A stretch of DNA of 64,000 nt. Source: Marinomonas sp. KMM3893 (GTDB lineage Bacteria > Pseudomonadota > Gammaproteobacteria > Pseudomonadales > Marinomonadaceae). A program made the translations under genes and the position numbers. Of this stretch, positions 27,747 to 34,666 are shown piece after piece; the first letter of the stretch is position 1, and each line of letters starts with the position of its first letter. The notes under the pieces were generated by a model that was not told where the DNA came from, made no database searches, and was given only the letters and a program-made list of their open reading frames with translations. The DNA lies in the NCBI RefSeq assembly GCF_004352855.1, contig NZ_SJSC01000001.1, positions 923,108 to 987,107 of the forward strand, read 5' to 3'.

Positions 27747-29120
27747 CTATTTTACGCTGTGCTTTTCGGCTGCTTTACGCAACTCTTGGGCACAGGTTAG
27801 GTAGTAATTTCGCCCTGTAGCGGTGAGTAAGTGCTTAGCAAGCCCTTCAAGAGCTTCGGCCTTCATTAATTTAGGTTTGCCTGTTGATGGCTCAAGCACT
27901 ATAAGTTGGTCTGCTAATTGTGCCGCCCACTGATAATCCTTATTTTTTAATGCATCAAGCGTGGCTTGCTCTAATTTAGCTTTGCCTCCCGCCAAAGTCG
28001 CCATTCGCTCAGCTTCTGCTTTAACCGGTAAGGAAAATAGGTGCGTCGGGTTACCATCGAACCACCCCAAAGTACCAGCAAAGATGGAACGCACTGCCCA
28101 CTGAATATTACCGTAGTAGTTTCTGAGATAATCTTTATCCGCATACTTCTGTGGTAACTTCACATACTCTACTAATTCATCCGGCGTCATCCCTTTGTTC
28201 ATGCCTTCGATTGTTTTGTTAAAAACATACTGCACGGCGTCGCGATAATTCGTCAATCTGTCCATGACCTCCGCTTTATCCGTAATAGGTCGCGTGTGCC
28301 CAGGTACTAGCTTTTCAGGTTTTTCTTTCAACATTTGGTTAAGGCCACTGATCCAAGACTGCACATCGCGGTATTCTGATCCTCGAATAGCATAAAGGTT
28401 AGGCCAAGAACTGTAGAAGAAATCACCAGAGAACAAGACGCGCTTAGCCGGGTACCAAATGTACATGGCGTCTTTTGTTTCTCCATTAATAGGCACTAAT
28501 TCCAAACTAATTCCAGCCACCTCTATTAATTCTCGTGTGCTGCCTAAATGATGATTTGGTTGGATAGCTGTGGCTTTTGTACCAAATACTTCAAGCGAGT
28601 GTTTCGGGTAATACGCTTGCGCTATACCATTATTTATCCTTTTCTCTGGTGGTAATAAAAAGCCACCTTGTCTCGCACCACGAATCCTATTGATGGTTAA
28701 ACCTTCTCGCTTAAAGGCATGAGCCTCATCACGAAAGTTACTCCGAGCCCAAATCTGTGGGTGCCCTTCTGCTGCAAAAACAGGAATCCCACCAATATGA
28801 TCACTGTGCCCGTGCGTTATCAGAATCGCCTTAATCGGCAGCGCTGTTATTTTTCGCATTGCGGCTAATACTTTTTTGGCGGAGGCGGTATCTATGCCGG
28901 TGTCGACGATAACAAGGCCGTCTTTTCCGACAATCATAGAAACAGGCTGCACCGAATAACCTGTAAAGGTATAAACATTATCCGCAACATGGACTGTGTC
29001 TTTTTGGAATTCTGCGTTCCGCGCTTTTAACAGTGCCGTTTCAGGCGTATCGACGGCAAGTGCCATGCTCGAAGTAATCGTTGTGATCACCACAAGTAAT
29101 AGACTTATGATTGTTCTCAT
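27747..29120 (-). CDS. alkylsulfatase-like metallo-beta-lactamase-fold hydrolase, short form
   Basis: The 457-residue protein has a signal peptide (residues 1-22, ending ALA). A metallo-beta-lactamase domain carries the zinc motif HGHSDH at residues 103-108, and a helical domain follows that resembles the dimerisation part of SdsA1/BDS1 alkyl sulfatases. Full-length enzymes are near 650 residues and end in an SCP2-like lipid-binding domain; here the protein ends before it. It would be periplasmic and may cleave alkyl sulfates or a related ester. Substrate use without the SCP2 domain is uncertain. It lies at the tmRNA 3' end, a common border of inserted DNA. Confidence 0.85.
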   Translation of the reverse strand: MRTIISLLLVVITTITSSMALAVDTPETALLKARNAEFQKDTVHVADNVYTFTGYSVQPVSMIVGKDGLVIVDTGIDTASAKKVLAAMRKITALPIKAILITHGHSDHIGGIPVFAAEGHPQIWARSNFRDEAHAFKREGLTINRIRGARQGGFLLPPEKRINNGIAQAYYPKHSLEVFGTKATAIQPNHHLGSTRELIEVAGISLELVPINGETKDAMYIWYPAKRVLFSGDFFYSSWPNLYAIRGSEYRDVQSWISGLNQMLKEKPEKLVPGHTRPITDKAEVMDRLTNYRDAVQYVFNKTIEGMNKGMTPDELVEYVKLPQKYADKDYLRNYYGNIQWAVRSIFAGTLGWFDGNPTHLFSLPVKAEAERMATLAGGKAKLEQATLDALKNKDYQWAAQLADQLIVLEPSTGKPKLMKAEALEGLAKHLLTATGRNYYLTCAQELRKAAEKHSVK

Positions 29121-30160
29121 GTCTTATGTCTCCTTCTCCAACGACGTTAAAATGGAGAGTGCTTATTGGTTTTATTTTGATGGAGTAGATTGGCAATACT
29201 TTAATATTTATCCGTTTTACCGCTCATTTATTCTTACCTTGCTGTGCGCACGAATCAGATTTACCTGATAATAAATTCAAAGTCAAACCTCATTAACAAA
29301 TAACAAAAGACATGAAAACATTGACTAAAATGCGAATTTAAAAACAAGAGAATTCTCAATATTGAATATCAAAAAACATAAATTAATATATAATAAAAAA
29401 AGCACTTATGCTTTTGTCACAAAGTAAGCAATTGAAAATTAATGTTTTTCTCTAATTCTTAGATAAGAATTTAGCCTTTGACTGGGGATCAATATTTCCC
29501 CGCAGCGCCTCAAGATACAAAGCCCCCACTTTCCCCTTAGGCCATATAAAAACGAGATCAGTGAAGTGTAGGTAGCGGCTACTTGACGGTGCAGATAGGC
29601 TTTTTTAATAAGGAGAAAGTGTCATGATCACAATGGAAGATAAGGCCTAACTTAGTTCCATATATCATCAATAATTAGCAGAGATTTTAGGATAGAAGGC
29701 CTATAAACAGGCCGTTTACCCGCCTTTTAAGCCCATCAATTAAGCCTTCTCTTTGACCCCCTTTTATGGCCATATCCAACAACACAAATAGCTTCAAGCC
29801 CTACATTAATCATAGTGATGGACGGTTTTTCAAACGACATGAGAAGTTACTTAATTTATGCACATTGGAAGGCCATATAAGTGTCACTGACCTTTGCTTC
29901 CAGAACGGCCATTCCAAAAAGTGATTGTCGGCTACCTATGCTCGATTTTCATAAGAAATTAAAGTGCTCTTGCGCAATTAGATTGCCGCTTCCTCCTCTT
30001 AACCTTACAAAAAATCATGTTTCCTAATCATAGAACCCATCACCCTATTCAAGCGTAACAAAGAGGATTGGTACTAATTTTTATAAAAGCCAATAAAAAC
30101 AATGACCTGTAACCACCCTTACTTTTCTAATAAAACCAGCCTTAACATGAAGGCAACAAT
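29121..30160. other. long intergenic stretch with no supported gene
   Basis: About 1.0 kb of AT-rich DNA has stop codons in all frames and no credible coding region. A perfect Shine-Dalgarno (AAGGAG) at about 29610 precedes an ATG at 29624, but the frame closes after eight codons (MITMEDKA). The heptamer GGCCATA recurs at about 29538, 29767 and 29870. This may be decayed accessory DNA. From 30160 on, the conserved promoter region of the first tandem copy begins. Confidence 0.5.
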
Positions 30161-30321
30161 CCGTGCTTATTTTTAAAGATATTGCATCGTTATTTGAATA
30201 GTTGAATGTAAAGTGACACTGCACCTTAACCTCTATTTATTTAAATTTTTAATGTTATTATTTAAAACATAGAAACACAGCAGAAAATCTGCTTAAACTT
30301 ATTATATTAAGGTGATTAATT

Positions 30322-30564
30322 ATGAATACTTTTACTAAAAGCGCTCTTACTTTCCTAGCAGCTTCTTCCATTGCTTCTGTTGCACTAGCAGCACCAGGTG
30401 ATGCAACTTATGGTCAATCTACTCGCGGCCAAGTTCACTCTTTAGAGTCTCAAGCAAAAGACATCAATATTGGCCTTGAAGACAATGCTGCATTTGCACC
30501 AACTCAAAAAGCCTCTGCTGAAAACAGCCAGCGCGCTGAGTTTTTACAAAACAAACTAAACTAA
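30322..30564 (+). CDS. small secreted protein, tandem family copy 1
   Basis: The 80-residue precursor has a standard Sec signal (MNTFTKSALTFLAASS..., cleavage after VALA, residue 23 in ALA|APGD). The mature protein is about 57 residues. It has no cysteine, is polar and helix-prone, and has the family-invariant segments APGDATYG, HSLESQA, NAAF, ENS and RAEFLQN. It probably resides in the periplasm or is released. I do not recognise a known family. The gene has its own leader and terminator (30611-30641). Codon use looks optimised, which with the four copies suggests high expression. Confidence 0.85.
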   Translation: MNTFTKSALTFLAASSIASVALAAPGDATYGQSTRGQVHSLESQAKDINIGLEDNAAFAPTQKASAENSQRAEFLQNKLN

Positions 30565-30610
30565 GGGTAACCCCTTAGTCATCGTTCTAATATAGAATGA
30601 AAGCCTTAAT

Positions 30611-30641
30611 AAGCCAGCATGGGGAACCATGCTGGCTTTTT
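30611..30641 (+). terminator. terminator of tandem copy 1
   Basis: GCCAGCATGG pairs with CCATGCTGGC around GGAA, followed by T5. Confidence 0.9.
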
Positions 30642-30816
30642 CATTTTAAAAGGTACCATTCTTATTTCTAGAAATATTTCACATTATCTTGATTAATTGA
30701 ATGTAAAGTGACATCTCACCTTAGCCTCTATTTATTTAAGTTTTTAATGCTATTATTTAAAACATAGAAACACAGCAGACAAACTGCTTAAACTTATTAT
30801 ATTAAGGTGATTAATT

Positions 30817-31059
30817 ATGAATACTTTTACTAAAAGCGCTCTTACTTTTCTAGCAGCTTCTTCCATTGCTTCTGTTGCACTAGCAGCACCAGGTGACGCC
30901 ACTTATGGTCAATCTACTCGCGGTCAATTGCATTCTTTAGAATCCCAAGCAAAAGATATTAATGTAAGCCTTGAAGACAATGCCGCCTTTGCACCAACGC
31001 AAAAAGCGTCTTCTGAAAACAGTCACCGCGCTGAGTTTTTACAAAACGAACTAAACTAA
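30817..31059 (+). CDS. small secreted protein, tandem family copy 2
   Basis: The 80-residue precursor has the same signal peptide as copy 1. The mature part differs at a few positions (RGQLHSLES, NVSLEDN, KASSENSHRAEFLQNELN). The C-terminus matches copy 3 rather than copy 1, while the leader just before the gene matches copy 1 (TTAAACTTATTATATTAAGG). Function is unknown. Its terminator is at 31108-31140. Confidence 0.85.
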   Translation: MNTFTKSALTFLAASSIASVALAAPGDATYGQSTRGQLHSLESQAKDINVSLEDNAAFAPTQKASSENSHRAEFLQNELN

Positions 31060-31436
31060 GGTTTAAAAAGTAATTTATCATTCTTAGATAAAACGAAAGC
31101 CTTAAAAGAATCCAGCATAGTCTTCTATGCTGGACTTTTACGTATTATCCCATAAAAACAACACCTAACATTGCAGTAAGCACTTACTTCCATCGGCGAC
31201 ACCTCTCGACGAAATCATAAAACCTTCTGTTTACCACCTCTCGCCATCTCAACTTCAGAAACATAAAAATACAAACCGTGCGTATTTTTAAAGATATTGC
31301 ATTGTTTTTTGAATAGTTGGATATAAAAAGACACCGCCCCTTTCCCTCTATTTATTTAATTTTTTAATGTTATTATTTAAAACATAGAAACACAGCAGAC
31401 AATCTGACCAAACAAATTATATTAAGGTGATTAATT
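31060..31436. other. spacer between tandem copies 2 and 3
   Basis: The spacer holds the copy 2 terminator, about 140 bases with no coding frame, then the copy 3 promoter and leader from about 31278. The segment GTATTTTTAAAGATATTGCA upstream of copy 3 is nearly the same as that upstream of copy 1. Confidence 0.7.
31108..31140 (+). terminator. terminator of tandem copy 2
   Basis: TCCAGCATAG pairs with CTATGCTGGA around TCTT, followed by a short T-run. Confidence 0.88.
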
Positions 31437-31679
31437 ATGAATACTTTTACTAAAAGCGTTGTTACTTTCCTAGCGGCTTCTTCCATTGCTTCTGTTGCAC
31501 TTGCAGCACCTGGCGATGCAACTTATGGTCAATCTACTCGCAACCAAGTTCATTCTTTAGAGTCTCAAGCACAAAACGTTAATGTTGGCATTGAAAACAA
31601 TGCTGCGTTTGCACCAACTCAAAAAGCCTCTTCTGAAAACAGCCATCGTGCTGAGTTCTTACAAAACGAATTGAACTAA
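31437..31679 (+). CDS. small secreted protein, tandem family copy 3
   Basis: The 80-residue precursor differs from copy 1 by Ala-Leu to Val-Val in the signal peptide (TKSVVTF). The mature part has RNQVHSLES, QAQNVNVGIENN and the copy 2-type ending SSENSHRAEFLQNELN. The leader matches copy 4 (CCAAACAAATTATATTAAGG). All invariant family segments are kept, so it is probably functional. Function is unknown. Its terminator is at 31728-31758. Confidence 0.85.
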   Translation: MNTFTKSVVTFLAASSIASVALAAPGDATYGQSTRNQVHSLESQAQNVNVGIENNAAFAPTQKASSENSHRAEFLQNELN

Positions 31680-32028
31680 TAAGTTCATTTTTAAACTTCC
31701 ATTTTAATATGGAATAGAAGCCTTAATAAGCCAGCTTGGTATTCCACGCTGGCTTTTTCATTTTTAAACAATAGCTGTCTAGACCAAGTCATCGCCTCTG
31801 ACTATCAAGATAATAGCCAGCCTATATTTCTCTTCAATCCAGTTACTTCTTAACTCTAAAATACACGCCGTTCTTATTTCTAGAAACATTGCATAATAAT
31901 TTGAATTATTGAATGTAAAGTGACAGTGCCCCTCAATCCCTTTTTATTTTAAATTTAACTGTTATTATTTAAAACATAGAAACACAGCAGACAATCTGCC
32001 CAAACAAATTATATTAAGGTGATTAATT
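31680..32028. other. spacer between tandem copies 3 and 4
   Basis: The spacer contains the copy 3 terminator, about 110 unremarkable bases, and the copy 4 upstream region. CTTATTTCTAGAAA at about 31871 is shared with the copy 2 upstream region. Confidence 0.7.
31728..31758 (+). terminator. terminator of tandem copy 3
   Basis: GCCAGCTTGG pairs with CCACGCTGGC with one mismatch around TATT, followed by T5. Confidence 0.88.
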
Positions 32029-32271
32029 ATGAATACTTTTACTAAAAGCGCTCTTACTTTCCTAGCAGCATCTTCAATTGCTTCTGTAGCACTAGCGGCA
32101 CCAGGCGATGCAACTTACGGCAAAGAAACTCGTGGTCAGACTCACTCTTTAGAGTCCCAAGCCCAAGAAGTGAATGTTAGCCTTGCAAACAACGCTGCAT
32201 TTGATCTAACGAAAAAAGCTTCTGCTGAAAACAGCCAACGCGCAGAGTTCTTGCAAAACAAACTGAACTAA
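32029..32271 (+). CDS. small secreted protein, tandem family copy 4 (most divergent)
   Basis: The 80-residue precursor keeps the family signal. The mature part is the most divergent: ATYGKETRGQTHSLES, VNVSLANNAAFDLTKKAS, with the copy 1-type ending SAENSQRAEFLQNKLN. The invariant blocks remain. Changes are concentrated in the mature part, while signal and leader are nearly fixed. Function is unknown. Its terminator is at 32321-32352. Confidence 0.85.
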   Translation: MNTFTKSALTFLAASSIASVALAAPGDATYGKETRGQTHSLESQAQEVNVSLANNAAFDLTKKASAENSQRAEFLQNKLN

Positions 32272-32320
32272 GTTGTTCAGCCAGTAAGACCCCATTCTGA
32301 GAAAGAATGAAAGCCTTAAT

Positions 32321-32352
32321 AAGCCAGTGTGGTAACCCACCCTGGCTTTTTC
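32321..32352 (+). terminator. terminator of tandem copy 4
   Basis: GCCAGTGTGG pairs imperfectly with CCACCCTGGC around TAAC, followed by T5. Confidence 0.85.
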
Positions 32353-32674
32353 ATTTCTTATCCAAACTTAATGAACCCAAAGCCTCTATCTAGATAACCT
32401 CCCACGATCCATTGCCTTTCTGACAAGACAAAATAGCTCAGGCTGCTTTAAACGCCGTTGTATAGCTCACCCAAGCCACCAATAGAAATGCAAACTCTCA
32501 CCCGCACTCGTGTCTTAGCACATATAAAATAACTTACAGGCATGCCTGCTTTTTAGGGGGACTGTAAGAATTACGCAGCACCGTGTAACACCACAAGTAA
32601 TTCTTCTGCGCTTAGTTTATTCTATATTTTCATTAGACAAGGCAGGGCTGCAGACGCACAAAGGAGGGGGAATC
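32353..32674. other. spacer upstream of the lipoprotein gene, with nested inverted repeats
   Basis: No gene is seen. CAGGCATGCCTG at 32537-32548 is a perfect palindrome enclosed by TTACAG (32534) and CTGTAA (32562). Directly beyond, AAGAATTAC (32566-32574) and GTAATTCTT (32597-32605) form a perfect nine-base inverted repeat with a 22-base centre. These may be regulatory sites or RNA hairpins for the downstream gene. Confidence 0.5.
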
Positions 32675-33319
32675 ATGAAAAACATTTTACTATTGGTTGT
32701 ATTGATGACAGTGCTGAGTGGCTGCACATCCAATGTCACTCTATCTGGGCGCTACTTAAGCAATGTAGACACCAGCATAGAGATAGCTAAATCCTCTGCT
32801 ATTTTGGTTCAATCAAACGAAGATGGGGATGAACTTACTAATAAACGCTATATGCCCGATATTATCCATGCATTTAATCAACTAGGATTTAGCAATATAT
32901 CAGAGCAGATGACATCGCCAGATTACACACTCATAGTCAACTTCACCTCCAAAGAGGAAAATCAAATACAAACTGTGCCGGTTTTTACTCGCGAAAGAGG
33001 CACGCCCTATGTTGTTTGCCATCAGAATAAAAACAACAATAGAGTCTGCACCACTCATTATTACTTCAATGCACCTATGGTCAGTGGCTATCGCTCTGTC
33101 AGCACGCCTACGAATGTCTACACCTTCAATTTTATATTGCAAGACCAGCACAAAAGCCCTGTTCTAAATGTCACAAGCACAGTTGTTCATGAGGATTGTT
33201 CTCAATGGAAGATCTATCAGTTCCTAGCCTCAGATGCGATTGCTAGAACCAATTTTAAGACTCCGGTGGATAAGCAATACTCAGTCACCATGCCAGAGAG
33301 TTATCGTTGTCAGCAGTGA
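32675..33319 (+). CDS. hypothetical lipoprotein
   Basis: The 214-residue protein has a lipoprotein signal ending VLSGC (Cys 17) and a strong Shine-Dalgarno (AAAGGAGGGG). After the signal come an alternating helix/strand pattern with SPDYTLIVNFTSKEE, two cysteines in the VVCHQNKNNNRVCTTHYY segment, and two more near the C-terminus (HEDCSQW, YRCQQ). The even cysteine number suggests disulfides, hence a periplasmic location. It faintly resembles DUF4136-type lipoproteins in its layout, but I cannot assign a family. It is probably transcribed alone. Confidence 0.75.
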   Translation: MKNILLLVVLMTVLSGCTSNVTLSGRYLSNVDTSIEIAKSSAILVQSNEDGDELTNKRYMPDIIHAFNQLGFSNISEQMTSPDYTLIVNFTSKEENQIQTVPVFTRERGTPYVVCHQNKNNNRVCTTHYYFNAPMVSGYRSVSTPTNVYTFNFILQDQHKSPVLNVTSTVVHEDCSQWKIYQFLASDAIARTNFKTPVDKQYSVTMPESYRCQQ

Positions 33320-33504
33320 TGCCATACCTAGAGCTGACCGTACATTTCAACGTAAATGATACTTTACAAGAAAAAATGTGACCCCTTTGCGCTTTTTGGG
33401 CGTAACTACCTATACTGAAAACTAAGGTGACGAGTGATCGCTACCTTATAAATAGGTTGTTTTCCAAATCCAATAGGCTTTTTTCGAAAAGCGAGGGGGA
33501 ATCC

Positions 33505-34116
33505 ATGATCAATCATGTATGGGGTTTAATCCATCATCCAGACCGCGAATGGCGCGAAATAAACAAAGAACACGAAACAGTTAGTCACTTATACACTCAC
33601 CATGTGCTTTGGCTAGCTGCCATTCCAGTCGTTAGTACCTTTATTGGTACCACACAATTCGGTTGGACGTTTGGTGGCGAAGAAGCCATCAAAGTATCAT
33701 TAGTTAATGGTCTCACGCTTGGTATTCTATTTTATGCACTGATTTTGGTGGCCGTCGCTCTGGTCGGCAGCTTAATTCATTGGATGGCCGCGAGATACTC
33801 TACCCGACCTAGTCGTCATGAATGCATTGTGTTTGCAGGTTATATCGCTACACCTATGTTTTTAAGCGGGCTGTTTGCTCTGTATCCTATTATCTGGCTA
33901 TGTGCCCTAGCCTGCGTTATAGGGGTTTGTTACACCGGCTACCTACTTTATAAAGGCACGCCTAGCTTTTTAGGCATTAGTCATAAACAAGGCTTTATTT
34001 TGTCCAGTACCACCTTGGGTATTGGGGTTTTAGTATTAGAAGTTTTATTAGCGCTTGTGGTGATCTTATGGAGCATGGGATCGAGCAACAGTGTTATATG
34101 GCACTTTTTCCAATAA
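33505..34116 (+). CDS. Yip1-domain inner membrane protein
   Basis: The 203-residue protein begins MINHVWGLIHHPDREWREI, the typical soluble start of bacterial Yip1-family proteins. About five membrane helices follow (WLAAIPVVSTFIGT, LGILFYALILVAVAL, and others). The frame is open from a GTG at 33427, but ATG 33505 has a GAGGGGG Shine-Dalgarno and the family's N-terminus. Function is unknown; eukaryotic Yip1 proteins act in vesicle traffic, but that role cannot be carried over. Confidence 0.85.
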   Translation: MINHVWGLIHHPDREWREINKEHETVSHLYTHHVLWLAAIPVVSTFIGTTQFGWTFGGEEAIKVSLVNGLTLGILFYALILVAVALVGSLIHWMAARYSTRPSRHECIVFAGYIATPMFLSGLFALYPIIWLCALACVIGVCYTGYLLYKGTPSFLGISHKQGFILSSTTLGIGVLVLEVLLALVVILWSMGSSNSVIWHFFQ

Positions 34117-34666
34117 CATAATAAAAGCACTTAGTGACGAATAGCGAGCAATGCCAGTAAATAGGCATTGCTCGCTATTTAACTGAATGCCTGCCTTATC
34201 TCCTCCTATCTAAACCAAGGTCGCGTTAGACCACACAAAATGTATCGCCCTTCGCTAATAGTTGCCTGCTTGGCTGAACTTTTAATATCACCGCCAGTCT
34301 TAACTATGAAAGTTTTCCATGCAGATGAAAAATTTGAGCAAACATCAAAGGTGATTTATTTACTCTTTCAGCTTACACACCTACGAAAACAGCACAGATT
34401 ACGTCAACGACTGTGACCTCCTCCGTCAGCAGGAGATATAAGAGAAAAGGATATGACTTCGAAATAAAGCCATTTCACTTAATTGATTTTAATCACTATT
34501 TTAACTTCTTATTCGTTCTTTATCTGACGGAAAAGCAATCTCTTAACTATCCGTCAAGGTAAAGCTTCGCTATAGTACAAACATGTCATTTTAAGGAACC
34601 TTGAATCGCTATGTCACATACGGATGCGACCCGAATCCCACCGCACTCAACGAGAGGAGCAAAAAA
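34117..34666. other. intergenic region before the mrp operon
   Basis: About 550 bases hold the long hairpin at 34140-34179 and, further on, the mrp promoter region, without a clear coding frame. A CTCCT/AGGAG hairpin with a short loop lies at about 34410-34435. No well-fitting sigma-70 promoter stands out. The frame upstream of the mrpA TTG start is open to 34601, but I take it as non-coding. Confidence 0.5.
34140..34179. terminator. long perfect hairpin after the Yip1 gene
   Basis: AATAGCGAGCAATGCC pairs perfectly over 16 bases with GGCATTGCTCGCTATT around an eight-base loop. The T-run that follows is short, so termination is likely but not certain. Confidence 0.6.

Larger units (their letters stand above)
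30160..32352 (+). repeat. four tandem units, each promoter-leader-gene-terminator
   Basis: Four units of roughly 500-620 bases each hold a 150-base conserved upstream segment, an 80-codon gene, and a hairpin terminator with the run-in AAGCCTTAA. The leader has an invariant block TTATTTAAAACATAGAAACA (copy 1 at about 30259) and a Shine-Dalgarno AAGGTG seven bases before ATG. The gene starts are 30322, 30817, 31437 and 32029. The upstream parts pair copies 1/3 and 2/4, the leader pairs 1/2 and 3/4, and the C-terminal codons pair 1/4 and 2/3. Confidence 0.9.

Noticed and set aside
30160..32352. CRISPR-like array reading of the regular repeats
   Set aside because: The repeat units are hundreds of bases long and contain complete coding genes; no short direct repeats with unique spacers are present.
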